Shown here: positions 22,978-32,872 of the stretch, one piece after another | How positions within the stretch are numbered: the first letter of the stretch is position 1 | How the letters are laid out: the number at the start of each line of letters is the position of its first letter | Assembly: GCA_014379905.1 (NCBI GenBank) | Contig: JACMKX010000170.1 | Location: 1 to 35,720, forward strand | DNA from: Ferruginibacter sp. | Lineage (GTDB): Bacteria; Bacteroidota; Bacteroidia; Chitinophagales; Chitinophagaceae | Direction: 5' to 3' | DNA: 35,720 nucleotides | Made by a program: the position numbers and the translations under genes | The notes under the pieces: model-generated | What the model was told of the DNA's origin: nothing | Seen by the model: only the letters and a program-made list of their open reading frames with translations | Database searches by the model: none

Positions 22978-23375
22978 CCTTCATTGAGACCTAACAAATC
23001 TTTGACTATAAAACTGGCAGTTCCAATAAGCAGATGAATAATCTTTCACCTGCCTATTGAAAGTAGAGTACAAAAGAATTAGAAATGCTGAATTTTTATC
23101 TGGTCTGAAATATTGACTTCTTTAAATTGGATGCAGTAACACTACCGGATTGGATAAAAAAGAGATGGTTAATTTGACTACTTGGAATGCAGTATAATAA
23201 CGTGGCATTCTCCAGGTGGAAAAAGAATATAAGATAGATTTGGCAAAAGGGATATTGAAAAACTGTCTGAATACATACCATGTTAATAAAGAGAGGCCCC
23301 TCGCTTTATCGGTAAGCCGCACAACACTTACGGCAGCATCAATTTAAAAGCGTAAGTTTATTGGCCGGTCAACTC

Positions 23376-23406
23376 GTTTTATTCAAAAAATAGTTTTATT
23401 CAAAAA
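23376..23406 (+). repeat. 17-bp-period tandem repeat upstream of the exported protein gene
   Basis: GTTTTATTCAAAAA occurs at 23376-23389 and again at 23393-23406, 34 bases before the ATG at 23440. It could be a duplicated regulatory site. Confidence 0.5.
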
Positions 23407-23439
23407 GACTGAATGGGTGACCTGTAAAAACTATTGTCT

Positions 23440-23931
23440 ATGAAAAAGCAAATTATTTTTACGGCTATACCGTTGTGCTACATTTTATTCTTTTCTTCTT
23501 CAGTTAAGGCGCAATCAAACGGCGATTCTTTGTTTAACCATCAAACGATCCTTGAATTAAAAAATGATACATTGTATTATGGCAATGGTATAAAGTTTTA
23601 CACCGGTCAACAATTATTAATCGGAAAAGCTGCAGGTAGCGCAGGATATTACAGGTCTATTATCCACAAAAAAGCAGCACTGGTTCCTTCTATTTGGGGC
23701 CAGGACAAGAATTATGATCATGCAATTGAAAATCATGTAAATAAAAAGAAAAGCCGGGAAATAGTAAGAAAGACAGTGGTAGAAGGAAACCTGGTCACCA
23801 TAACTAAAATATTTTTTTCTAAAACTGCTAAGCCTTATTTCTATATGGCATCGTTATCCTCAGGGCAGGAAGGTTTTAATTGCGATATAACGTTAGCATT
23901 GATTTTAAAAGAATTGGTTTTGCAGCAATAA
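23440..23931 (+). CDS. Small exported protein of unknown function (163 aa)
   Basis: The ATG at 23440 is preferred to an in-frame TTG two codons earlier. A signal peptide (MKKQIIFTAIPLCYILFFSS, cleaved near KAQ) leads into a soluble domain with LKNDTLYYGNGIKFYTGQQLLIG and alternating polar/hydrophobic strands (GNLVTITKIFF, KPYFYMASL). I do not recognise a family. It is convergent with tamL, with only 52 bp between stops, and is probably monocistronic. Export to the periplasm or outside is the only supported statement. Confidence 0.75.
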   Translation: MKKQIIFTAIPLCYILFFSSSVKAQSNGDSLFNHQTILELKNDTLYYGNGIKFYTGQQLLIGKAAGSAGYYRSIIHKKAALVPSIWGQDKNYDHAIENHVNKKKSREIVRKTVVEGNLVTITKIFFSKTAKPYFYMASLSSGQEGFNCDITLALILKELVLQQ

Positions 23932-23971
23932 TACTGCAAACTTCATCACGATGTTGCAGGAAATTTGATAC

Positions 23972-23999
23972 AAAAAAGGATTGTCAAAACGGCAATCCT
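23972..23999 (-). terminator. Rho-independent terminator overlapping the end of tamL
   Basis: On the minus strand AGGATTG (23999-23993) pairs with CAATCCT (23983-23977) across a 9-base loop that contains the tamL stop codon, followed by T6 (23977-23972). The terminator is thus partly coding. Confidence 0.8.
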
Positions 24000-26266
24000 A
24001 TCGCAATATTAAACACCAAATTTTCCCTTCTCCATGGCCCGCTGCCAAAATCTATTTTATTAAATACCCAACGCCCGCCATCGGGCAGGTACGGTTTTCT
24101 TAAAGGTATACCCAGGTCAAAACGAAGTAAAAGGAACGTAAGATCAACCCGCAGGCCGACACCACTCGCCACGGCAATTTCCTTGAACCAGTTTTTAGTC
24201 AATTTACTTTGAGGTCCAAATACAATGGTATCTTTTGTCCAGATATTTCCGGCATCCACAAATACAGCTCCGCCGATGAGTTTTGAAAATGGCACCCTTA
24301 ATTCCGTATTGGCCAGTAAACGAAAATCACCCCCGATGATCTGGTAAAAACGCTGGTCTTCGGCTGTTGGCTTGTATGTACCCGGGCCAAGGCTGCGGGT
24401 AGAGAACCCTCTTATAGAACTGGCGCCTCCAATGGTATACTGTTTGGCAAAAGGTAATAAACTGGAATTGTTGTAAGGCATACCAATGCCCAGTTCCAGC
24501 CTGTTGGCCCAATCAATATTACCACTTAGTCTTTTGGTAAAATTGGCGCCAAGGTCAAGCTTTACAAACTGTGCGAAAGGTGCACCAAATATTTTTGATT
24601 CCCTGAATTCTTTTGCGCCTTTAATTAAGCCGGCTACATTGCCGGAGAGATCAATACCAAATGTATAGAGCAGTTTATTTCTTGCCCGCAGGCGGGGTGT
24701 AAAAGTATAATTAAAAGTGGTGCCCAGTGTTACTTCATCATAAATATTTAATAACAAAGAAGGATTGGCAGCTATCTGCTTGTAAAAAGAATCGGTAACA
24801 CCCGTTGCCCTTATATACGCCAGGGAAATGGGTGCCAGCCGGAACTGGCTGCGGATACTTTGCTTCCAGCTGAATTCATAATTAGCTGTAAAAGCATTTC
24901 TTGAATAGAATAAATTTTTACGGTACCATTCATAACCAAGGCTGATACTGGTATTGGGCTGGTAAAAATTATTTTCCCTTATATCAAAAAAGGGAATTGC
25001 ATAACGCGGCAACCTTATACCAATGTTTCCGCCTAAACGAAGATTATTATTTCCTTTCAAAGAATCGCCGAAAGAAGTTTCAAAGCCACCATAGGTTTTT
25101 ATGGTCAGCTGCTCGCCTCCTCTAAACGCATTCCTGTTTAAATAATTCAGGCTAACCTGAGAACCCATGTAGTTGTTATCTTTTGTAAAACCATCTACCT
25201 GTCCCTGCAAAGATTTTTTTGGAGCCGGTGTAAGATAATAGTACACGTTTAGCAAATTACTATCCCTGTCATTGCGGGAATCTTTTTCAAACCTGTTCTT
25301 TACAAATTTAAACGTACCGAGGCTGATCAACCTGTTTAAAGAGGCATTTTGCTGGCGACTGTTATACAACGAGCCGGTATCATATGTAATACTCCTGGCA
25401 AATAAAGAGGGCTTGTACTTTTTTAAGGTATCCTGTATATGTATCCCTTCATACACTGTGCTGCCTATATCACTGGTATCCAGCGTTTCACTATTGAGCG
25501 AATAATTAGGATATACGGTGATCTGGTTAATACTAAATGCCTTTTTCGCATCTGCAGGTATATCTTTTTTGATATTGAGGTAAAGATTTACTTTGCGGTC
25601 ACCAATAGTGCTGTCAGCATAGGCCATCAGGTAATCGGGATTGAAATAATAATATCCCCGGGTTTTTAAGCGAAGATCAAGTCTTTCTCTTTCCGCTTTT
25701 ATTGCAGCCAGGCTGTAAGGATCGCCTTTTTGTAACAGGCTCCGTCCTCTTATCCTAAGGATAGCCTTCATTACCGGTGAACTATCTGTTACCCATTTTA
25801 TTTCATTGATGCTGTATTGCGGTTTTACCTGGGCAATATAAATAGCTTTAGTAAAATACCTGAAATTGGTTGTATCTCCCTGTACAGTGGTTTTAAAATA
25901 ACCATTGTTTTCCATGAGCGACTGAATATTTTCTGCGGTAGAGGCTGTTTTTACACGGCTGCTCAACACCGGTGGCTCCCCTAATTTGTTTCGTAAAAAT
26001 GCTTTAAAGCCTTTTTCTCTTTTGGGTTCTCCAATTTTATACCACCACCATACTTTCCAGGGCTGTCCCAAAAAAAATTTATTCGGCTTCGGGCTTATAG
26101 CAGACTTCATGAGGGATTTCAAAGGCTTTGTTCGTTGTTTTACGCCGGCATCTTTCGTCAGTTTTATTTCCGCTCCCTTATACAACCGTTCTCCCTCGGG
26201 CAAGTATTTTTGCACGCTACAGGCGCTGAAAAAAATCAACCCGAATATGTATAATAATTTTTTCAT
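23984..26266 (-). CDS. tamL: TamL: lipoprotein of the BamA/TamA (Omp85) family
   Basis: 760 residues. Lipobox FSAC puts the lipidated Cys at residue 16 (SACSVQKYLPEGE opening). POTRA-like regions lie between about 30 and 330 (YKGAEIKL, YSINEIKWV, FSINQITVYPNYSL). The rest is a 16-strand-type barrel with GGASSIRGFSTRSLGPG (the Omp85 RGF motif) and a terminal strand ending NIAIGLPF. In Bacteroidota the TamA partner of TamB is known to carry a lipid anchor and is called TamL. Its ATG shares one base with the tamB stop (TAATG), so the two are coupled. It acts in the outer membrane, with roles proposed in envelope protein insertion or lipid transport. Confidence 0.92.
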   Translation of the reverse strand: MKKLLYIFGLIFFSACSVQKYLPEGERLYKGAEIKLTKDAGVKQRTKPLKSLMKSAISPKPNKFFLGQPWKVWWWYKIGEPKREKGFKAFLRNKLGEPPVLSSRVKTASTAENIQSLMENNGYFKTTVQGDTTNFRYFTKAIYIAQVKPQYSINEIKWVTDSSPVMKAILRIRGRSLLQKGDPYSLAAIKAERERLDLRLKTRGYYYFNPDYLMAYADSTIGDRKVNLYLNIKKDIPADAKKAFSINQITVYPNYSLNSETLDTSDIGSTVYEGIHIQDTLKKYKPSLFARSITYDTGSLYNSRQQNASLNRLISLGTFKFVKNRFEKDSRNDRDSNLLNVYYYLTPAPKKSLQGQVDGFTKDNNYMGSQVSLNYLNRNAFRGGEQLTIKTYGGFETSFGDSLKGNNNLRLGGNIGIRLPRYAIPFFDIRENNFYQPNTSISLGYEWYRKNLFYSRNAFTANYEFSWKQSIRSQFRLAPISLAYIRATGVTDSFYKQIAANPSLLLNIYDEVTLGTTFNYTFTPRLRARNKLLYTFGIDLSGNVAGLIKGAKEFRESKIFGAPFAQFVKLDLGANFTKRLSGNIDWANRLELGIGMPYNNSSLLPFAKQYTIGGASSIRGFSTRSLGPGTYKPTAEDQRFYQIIGGDFRLLANTELRVPFSKLIGGAVFVDAGNIWTKDTIVFGPQSKLTKNWFKEIAVASGVGLRVDLTFLLLRFDLGIPLRKPYLPDGGRWVFNKIDFGSGPWRRENLVFNIAIGLPF

Positions 26267-29200
26267 TAATTAGTTTTAACAGCCGGTGCAGGTGCCGCTT
26301 TTTTTACTTTCTTTCTTCTTTGAAACAATTCCCTGAATTTTTCGTAGTCGAGTGTTACCACAAACGACACACCGCTTTCAATTACATATCCATCCAATAC
26401 GGCTTCATAAGCATTTTTTCTATAACCTCTTATGCGATAACGGCCATCTTTTGACAATTGATAATCTGCTGAAAAATCTGGAATGTACTGGCTGCCGCTG
26501 GCTGCATTGGCCTTTGATTCGGCATCCTGTCCCTGCAATCCAAAGTTTTTACCTACCGTAATGGTTAAACGATCATTCAGGAATTTTTTACTTAACGCCA
26601 GGTTTAAATCCGTTCGTTGCTGGCTGCCGGTTGTATTAAAATCTTCATAAGTATTTAATGCAAGATCAATATCCACGCCCTTAATAAGATCACCTGCAAT
26701 ATTATCCAGTGCAGAAGATAAAAACTGGCTTACACTTTGGCGGGCAATGTCAGAAAAGTCAGTACCATTGCCTTTAAAGAAATCCGAACTTTGCTCGCCG
26801 GCAAATCTTCCAAACAGCAACAAGGAGAATACCTGTTTGTTCATAGCAGCTTCATCACTTGAAAGCTGGGCGAGCTTTCCATCAATAGTAGTTTTCAGGT
26901 CAGAATTTACATTGGCAGTTCCATCCGGGAGGGTGATGCTGAATTTTATCTGCGGCCTGGTTAAAACGCCTGTAAGATTCATCACTACATTATATGGTAC
27001 TTTTTGATTGAGCAGGTTTGAAATACCACTCGTGCTTGTTATCTCATTGCCCAGCAAACCCCGGCTGTCTGTTTCAATAGTGTAGGTAGCAGTAATATTA
27101 ATCCTTGCATCCATTGGAGCACCGGCAAACTGTATGCTGCTTCCTTTTACAAGGTCGAACTTGCGGGAAAGAAACTGGTAACTGAAATTATAGTGCCCTT
27201 TTTCCAGTTCGTAATTACCAGCCAATACAAGATTACCGCCGGGATCAACACCTGCATTGAGCGATGCATCTCCCTGCACTTCAATTTCATCACCGGTGGT
27301 AGGATCTATCACTATTGTAAAAGTGGCATTTTTAGAAACGGCAATATTGAAGTTGTAATTGAGGTATTGCCCAAAAGTTGCTTTCGCCTTCTTTGCTTCC
27401 ACAAATTGAACAGGCGGTTTATATACATCGAAAGTATCTGTATCTATAAATTTTACAACGCTGATTCCCTCATCTTTCTGGTAGTTGGTTTCCGGTAAAA
27501 CCAATGTTACGTTGCTCTTATCATTTAATTTAACCGAACCTTCCATCTTAGGTGCAGCCGAACTGCCATTGATCTCCATATTGGCATCGATAGAAGCAAA
27601 GCCGTACAATTCATTGTCGACACTTTTTTTAGCATTCATTACAATAAAATCATCTGCATTGATCTTTAAATTAAGATTATACTCTGTCATTGACTTAGAC
27701 TGGATACTGCCATCAATTACCAGGTCATGATTTAGAGAATCTTTGATGGTAAAATTGTTGAATTGTATAGTGGGATAATTAAGGGATATTTTTTGATTGT
27801 TGAGTTTATAAGGAGCGCCAAAGGCTGTTAATGTAAACTGCGTGGTATCAAAACCTATAAATCCATTCCATTGCGGGTTATCGAATTTACCATTAAGTTT
27901 TACCTGGCCATTTATATTACCCGATGAATTTTTTAACTGCCCGGCAGCAAATCCCTGCAATGTGGCAACATTGAGGCGGTTCACATTAAGATCCGCATTA
28001 AACTGGTCTACATGATCGGTTAAAAAATAATTACCCGCTAACTGTACATCATTACCATTGCCCGTGAGCGCAATCTTACCGCTGATGAGATCGTCACTTA
28101 TTTTCTGCGCACTGCCATTAATATCTCCTACAGGTTGCATCATTACCACCAGGTTGGTTACAGAAGTTGTACCCGTAAACGCCGGGAAACTTTTATTAAG
28201 TTCACTTACCAATACATTGGCGTCCAATATACCGGAAGCGAATAATGTATCTCCACTCACCAGGGAACTGATACTTTTAAGGTTGAAATTATCAATCTTA
28301 ATATCGATAGGGCTGTTGGGTACAGGTGCCTGGCTTTTTGCAGCTATACTTGCTGTATCACTTTGTATTAAAAAATTATTGACTAAAATACCCTCCGGCC
28401 CATAACTGATAAAGTTATCCTTTGCTACTGACCAATCTTCATAATTCAATAATAAGGTATCTTTTAAACGGAAATTAAAAACAGCCTCTTTTTGATACAT
28501 GTCAGCACTTATTGCAAACCAGTCTCTGGCCAGCTTATCTTGTGTAGTTGCCAAAAAAGAAATGCTGTCTTTTGCTGCAGCACCGGAAACGGCTGTGCCA
28601 AAAAATTGCAGGTTCGCATTTTGTAAAGTGTCCACTTTTACTGCATAATTTAATTTTCCTTCTTTGGAGTTGATATCAAGTGCGCCTTGGCTGACCCTTA
28701 AATCGCCATACTGAATTAAAGGCATACGGGCTGAAAGATTCAACGCACTATCTGTATTGGCTGATGCGTAATTACCTTTTAATGTAATACTGTCATATTG
28801 AACCAGGCCGGGTACAAATGCTTTTACCAAAGGATGATCCGCAATAACCAACTCAAATGCTACCTGCTGTTCTTTTGTTGGAGGAGCGGCCTGTTTGGCT
28901 GCCACCGGGTAATAGTTATTGATATAGTTTATCATTGATTGCCCAACCTGGTCGTAATCGAAAGCACCACGGGCATGCATATACGCAAAGGGTGATTTTA
29001 AATGTATATCATCCATCCCGTTTTCAGATGTGCCGGTCAATGCAACAGTATCCAGCACAAAAATACCCTGTGATGTTTGCATACGAATGCTATCAATCAC
29101 TGCCATAATATCCAATGCGCCTGGGGTTGTGTTTTTTGCATCAAGATTGGCATACAAGGAAAAATTGAGGGTATCTTTCATCAGGTTCATCGCCTGCATT

Positions 29201-31551
29201 CTTGCCGTATCTACATCAATAAAACCAACAAGCGACGGGTACTTTGATTGTGTGTTGGCAGCTAACTCATATTGTAATACCAGGTTGCTGTCGTTAATGG
29301 TTCCCTTGCTGTTGATGATTCCATCGTTCAGGTCGGCTGCAATGTTTGCATTGCGGTAAGTATATCTATTATATTGCAGGGCATTGATATCGGCCAGTAT
29401 GGTACTGTTCATTGTTTTGATATCAAAACCGGTTCCTTTAGCCTTAAAGTTTCCGCTAACAGCGCCCAGGATGCTATCCTGGCTGATGAATTTACCCAAA
29501 TTAAATCCTGCTGTTCCCAATGCTATATCATAACGTGCCCGGTTTGGATCAGCAAAATTTTGAAGGTATCCTTTCACAGTCATATTGCCCAGGCTTGTAT
29601 TGAGTTTCATATCTGCATCAAAACCGTTGGCTGTTCCCTTAAATTTACCGGAAGCATTGATGCGATCAGGCAGCTGAATATTGGGTGGCAATTTACCGGG
29701 AGGGATAAAACCCATAATGGTTCTTTTACCAACCGAAGCACTGTTGATGGAAAGATCGTATTGCAGTTTTGTTGGATCCTGTAAGTTGGTCAAACTCACC
29801 CTGCCGCTGAAAGACAGGTCTGGAGTGACCGTACTTACGTCTGCCACAATATTATTGGTGGAACCGTTGAAACGACCTCTCAAATTGATCACAGCTGGCA
29901 GCTGCGCCAATTGTGCCTGGTTTTCCGGTGGAATAAATTTTAAAAGATCAGATTTTAAAATGCGGCTTTGATCAATATATAAATCGTAACTGAATTTTTT
30001 TGCATCGGTTAAATTATACAAGGTGCCTCTTGCCGATAAACTGCTTCCATCCAAACCATTTAATTGCAGAAAGGGAAGATAAACCCTCTGCAGGTTACCC
30101 CTGATCTCTGTATTAAAATTTACTTTTTTATTGGCAAACTCCGCAGGTTTAAAACTTGTTTTTAATGTTGGTAGTAGAATATAAAGATCGTTGAAAGCAA
30201 TGGTGGAATTAACCAGCGTTGCTTTTAATAAACTGTTTTGAGGATTTATTGTAATTCCAGCCAGGCTATCATAGGTAAGGCTAACCCAGTTTTGAATTAA
30301 ACTGTTGGGCGTCTTTATGTACAGCTGGTCTGCCAACAGGAACTGGTTAGTAAAAGTAAAGTTCACGTGAGCGGTATCTAATTTTAAACCACTTTTATCT
30401 TCCATCGTAAGCTGGCTTACATAAGCTCTTGTTGTATCCGCAGAAAATAAAAAAGAACTGATATGGGTATTAATATTTTTCACATCAAGGTGTGATGGGT
30501 CAAATCCCTCTTTTGCAGGAAGATTGCTGTCATCATATTTTGCAGCAATATGGTTGATGTTTATTTTATTGGCTTTAATCAGCCAGGGAGCAGCCGGCGC
30601 TTTAGCCGAATCATTGATTGATTTTATTTGCTTTACAGCGATGGCACTTTTAAATTGAACCATACCGGTGTCGAGCAACAAACTATCTGCGGTAGCAATT
30701 GATTGTTCTATATTAAATAATACCTGTGTGAGTTTAATTTGTTTTACATCGTTTTTATAGATCATTCCACTTACGGTATTGGCTATATCCACCACGGCAT
30801 TTTTTATAGCAAACCTGTTTGCATTAATGTACAACCCATAAGTAGCGGTTTGCTTTGCACTGTCTGTGATAATTGCAACACTGGTATCCGGGAATGATGC
30901 TTTGTTAGTACGCATTAAAAAATTTACGCCAGATGCATCAAACTGGTTGATACCGAAGTTTAAACGGTCGGGCTGAAATTTATCAAAAGTCGCTTTCAGA
31001 TCCTGGATAGATGCACTGAATTTATTTCCTGCAAACTGGTCATCCATCCGAAAATTAACCCGGTTGAAAATAATTTCATCCAAAGTAATTTTCATTTCCG
31101 CTGTATCCGGTTCGGCGGTAGTAGATTTATTGCCGGTGAAGGCGTTTATAACAAACTCGTAATTAAAAACAGAATCGGTTTCGGGTCTTTTTAAATTGAT
31201 AAGAATATTTTGCAGGTCTACTTTTTGGATATCCGTATTTCCCCTCAGCAATTTGAACATGCTGATATTTACTTTTAGTTTTTCACCAAAGAGTAGCGTA
31301 TCTTTTTTCTGATCTTCAACATAGATATTATTGAGCTCGATCCATTGGGGTAAACTGTAATCAACAGAGCCGATAGACACTTTTGTTTTGAGTTGTTTTT
31401 CCAGGTAACTTACTACCTGGTTTTTTACTGTCTTTTTTCCCCAGTTTGTATTGATAAAAATCAACAATATGGCCACTAATCCTAATACGCCAATAAGCAG
31501 GTAAAGGAACCCCTTTCCTACTTTGCGAAGAACTTGCTTTGGACTAGCCAT
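26266..31551 (-). CDS. tamB: TamB-like translocation/assembly module protein
   Basis: 1,761 residues. A single N-terminal membrane anchor (about 12-34, VGKGFLYLLIGVLGLVAILL) is followed by an AsmA-like opening (NTNWGKKTVKNQVVSYLEKQL, KVSIGSVDYSLP) and a very long periplasmic beta-rich body with repeated short strands. The C-terminal TamB (DUF490) region has YNVVMNLTGVLTRPQIKFSI and SLLLFGRFAGEQSS. Known TamB proteins span the periplasm as a lipid-conducting groove and pair with TamA/TamL. It is first in a two-gene operon with tamL (TAATG junction). I found no clear consensus promoter upstream. Confidence 0.93.
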   Translation of the reverse strand: MASPKQVLRKVGKGFLYLLIGVLGLVAILLIFINTNWGKKTVKNQVVSYLEKQLKTKVSIGSVDYSLPQWIELNNIYVEDQKKDTLLFGEKLKVNISMFKLLRGNTDIQKVDLQNILINLKRPETDSVFNYEFVINAFTGNKSTTAEPDTAEMKITLDEIIFNRVNFRMDDQFAGNKFSASIQDLKATFDKFQPDRLNFGINQFDASGVNFLMRTNKASFPDTSVAIITDSAKQTATYGLYINANRFAIKNAVVDIANTVSGMIYKNDVKQIKLTQVLFNIEQSIATADSLLLDTGMVQFKSAIAVKQIKSINDSAKAPAAPWLIKANKININHIAAKYDDSNLPAKEGFDPSHLDVKNINTHISSFLFSADTTRAYVSQLTMEDKSGLKLDTAHVNFTFTNQFLLADQLYIKTPNSLIQNWVSLTYDSLAGITINPQNSLLKATLVNSTIAFNDLYILLPTLKTSFKPAEFANKKVNFNTEIRGNLQRVYLPFLQLNGLDGSSLSARGTLYNLTDAKKFSYDLYIDQSRILKSDLLKFIPPENQAQLAQLPAVINLRGRFNGSTNNIVADVSTVTPDLSFSGRVSLTNLQDPTKLQYDLSINSASVGKRTIMGFIPPGKLPPNIQLPDRINASGKFKGTANGFDADMKLNTSLGNMTVKGYLQNFADPNRARYDIALGTAGFNLGKFISQDSILGAVSGNFKAKGTGFDIKTMNSTILADINALQYNRYTYRNANIAADLNDGIINSKGTINDSNLVLQYELAANTQSKYPSLVGFIDVDTARMQAMNLMKDTLNFSLYANLDAKNTTPGALDIMAVIDSIRMQTSQGIFVLDTVALTGTSENGMDDIHLKSPFAYMHARGAFDYDQVGQSMINYINNYYPVAAKQAAPPTKEQQVAFELVIADHPLVKAFVPGLVQYDSITLKGNYASANTDSALNLSARMPLIQYGDLRVSQGALDINSKEGKLNYAVKVDTLQNANLQFFGTAVSGAAAKDSISFLATTQDKLARDWFAISADMYQKEAVFNFRLKDTLLLNYEDWSVAKDNFISYGPEGILVNNFLIQSDTASIAAKSQAPVPNSPIDIKIDNFNLKSISSLVSGDTLFASGILDANVLVSELNKSFPAFTGTTSVTNLVVMMQPVGDINGSAQKISDDLISGKIALTGNGNDVQLAGNYFLTDHVDQFNADLNVNRLNVATLQGFAAGQLKNSSGNINGQVKLNGKFDNPQWNGFIGFDTTQFTLTAFGAPYKLNNQKISLNYPTIQFNNFTIKDSLNHDLVIDGSIQSKSMTEYNLNLKINADDFIVMNAKKSVDNELYGFASIDANMEINGSSAAPKMEGSVKLNDKSNVTLVLPETNYQKDEGISVVKFIDTDTFDVYKPPVQFVEAKKAKATFGQYLNYNFNIAVSKNATFTIVIDPTTGDEIEVQGDASLNAGVDPGGNLVLAGNYELEKGHYNFSYQFLSRKFDLVKGSSIQFAGAPMDARINITATYTIETDSRGLLGNEITSTSGISNLLNQKVPYNVVMNLTGVLTRPQIKFSITLPDGTANVNSDLKTTIDGKLAQLSSDEAAMNKQVFSLLLFGRFAGEQSSDFFKGNGTDFSDIARQSVSQFLSSALDNIAGDLIKGVDIDLALNTYEDFNTTGSQQRTDLNLALSKKFLNDRLTITVGKNFGLQGQDAESKANAASGSQYIPDFSADYQLSKDGRYRIRGYRKNAYEAVLDGYVIESGVSFVVTLDYEKFRELFQRRKKVKKAAPAPAVKTN

Positions 31552-31798
31552 AAATATTTGGTTGTGAGAGATGTTGTATCGGGTAGATAAGTTACATATT
31601 TTGTACCAAATTGCTGTAAAGTATTAAAATTGATGCTGTTAGCTGTAAAACAAAGGGAAGTGTAGAGTTATTTCTATTGTTTTTTGGTGAATAAGGACCT
31701 GGTAGAAAAAAGCGGTATGCTAACCCTCCCGGGCACAAAGCGGCATATCTATCACAATTACCATAAGTTTGACCATGATTTCAACTGAATTTTGATGT

Positions 31799-32611
31799 AT
31801 GCGATACTTCCTTTTTTTGTGCTTTTACCTTTCATTTAATGGCTGTAATGTTGCGAAAGAATTTCGTTTGAAAACGCCTGTTTCAAAGGATAAAAAAACA
31901 GGGGGAAATGCCTTTTATAAATCGGTTATTTCTTACGGTTGGAAACAAAGAGATGCTGCAGCAGTGAGTGAAATTTTATCGGGAAATATTCCCGCGTTTT
32001 TGAGAAAGTTTTTACCCGTCAATTCTTCCTTTAGGGATAGTGCCGGAATTATTCACCAGGCAACATTTTATGTGTCGCCGGATTATTTATCTGTGGGTAA
32101 CAATGATGATTTTGCAAGAGTTCCCCTGACCCCAATGGCAGCCCAAAAAATTGCAGACAGCTTTAATTGTTTTTTACCAACAAGAAAAATGGTTGACCTT
32201 ATCTATCAACAGGCAACCGTACAATTAGACCCGGTTCCTATGTATGCATTCAGGGATAGCAGCATCACCATGTGGCAGCATAACCTTATTATTGAAGGAC
32301 AACGCAACGGCAGAAAAGGATTGATTGCAGGTATAAAAAAAGACCTGGTAATTTCTGCAAAACTTAATAATGAAAAACCAAATCATGAAGCTATTTATGG
32401 CTGGCATAAATTGGATGGTAAACCCATTCAGCCATTGTACACTGGACATATAAACTGGTGGGTTGATTATAGTCATGGTATAAGATTGGTGTATAGAAAA
32501 ATAAAAGTGGATGGAAGCTGGATGGATTATGAAGATGTATTGAAAGATGCTGTTTTGCAGAAGTTAATATGTGATGAAGTGATGTGTGATTTTTTTAAAT
32601 ATTCATATTAA
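31799..32611 (+). CDS. Uncharacterised exported protein, possibly a lipoprotein (270 aa)
   Basis: A short hydrophobic N-terminus with a Cys at residue 16 (SFNGCNVAK) makes this an imperfect lipobox candidate. The body contains FYVSPDYLSVGNNDDFARVPLTP, FNCFLPTRKMVDLIYQQA and, near the end, YGWHKLDGKPIQPLYTGHIN and WWVDYSHGIRLVYR. The His-rich YGWH/HINW/DYSHG cluster looks like a conserved active- or binding-site region of a family I know only as uncharacterised. It is divergent from tamB. The function is not assigned. Confidence 0.8.
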   Translation: MRYFLFLCFYLSFNGCNVAKEFRLKTPVSKDKKTGGNAFYKSVISYGWKQRDAAAVSEILSGNIPAFLRKFLPVNSSFRDSAGIIHQATFYVSPDYLSVGNNDDFARVPLTPMAAQKIADSFNCFLPTRKMVDLIYQQATVQLDPVPMYAFRDSSITMWQHNLIIEGQRNGRKGLIAGIKKDLVISAKLNNEKPNHEAIYGWHKLDGKPIQPLYTGHINWWVDYSHGIRLVYRKIKVDGSWMDYEDVLKDAVLQKLICDEVMCDFFKYSY

Positions 32612-32637
32612 GTCAGCATAAGCAACTACTCTTTAAA

Positions 32638-32721
32638 TGCCAGGCTGAGCCTGTCGAAGCCCGACTTTATATAGGGAAATCCGCACCGGACTAACCCGGC
32701 TTCGACAAGCTCAGCCTGGCA
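32638..32721. repeat. REP-like inverted repeat with 24-base arms
   Basis: Arms 32638-32661 and 32698-32721 are inverted copies with one mismatch (core AGGCTGAGCCTGTCGAAGCC) and a 36-base loop. It lies right after the gene ending at 32611. This GCTTCGACAGGCTCAGCC type of repeat is, to my knowledge, widespread between genes in this group. Confidence 0.8.
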
Positions 32722-32771
32722 ACTTTTAATTTTGTGGCACCGACTTTTAAATTATAAAGTTGTCTTCCAAT

Positions 32772-32817
32772 TGAAAAACAGGTGACATCTTTTTAAAAAT
32801 ACGTTACCTGTTTTTCA
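32772..32817. terminator. Long hairpin between convergent genes, probable bidirectional terminator
   Basis: TGAAAAACAGGTGAC (32772-32786) pairs with GTTACCTGTTTTTCA (32803-32817) with one mismatch. The T5 run within the right arm could act as the tract for the plus-strand gene ending at 32611. Confidence 0.5.
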
Positions 32818-32821
32818 GCCT

Positions 32822-32851
32822 AAAAAAAAGCCACAATAAAATTGCGGCTTT
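32822..32851 (-). terminator. Rho-independent terminator after atpH
   Basis: In the minus direction an 11-bp stem (32851-32841 with 32837-32827, one G-U pair) and a 3-base loop are followed by a run of eight T (32829-32822). It ends the atpBEFH transcript 21 bp past the atpH stop. Confidence 0.85.
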
Positions 32852-32872
32852 CAAATATTTATTATTGCATCC

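Larger units (their letters stand above)
22541..23439. other. Repeat-filled stretch of about 0.9 kb without a gene
   Basis: It holds a 28-bp palindrome, 71-bp tandem repeats, an inverted repeat at 22935-22977 and a 17-bp tandem repeat before the gene at 23440. Frames of about 60 codons on the minus strand at 23096-23322 show no domain. I see no tRNA or rRNA. Confidence 0.55.

Noticed and set aside
23096..23322. Minus-strand frames of 61-66 codons
   Set aside because: No start context, no family resemblance, and they overlap each other in different frames.
26747..29971. Several 80-136-codon plus-strand frames inside tamB
   Set aside because: They are antisense shadows of the continuous 1,761-residue TamB frame.
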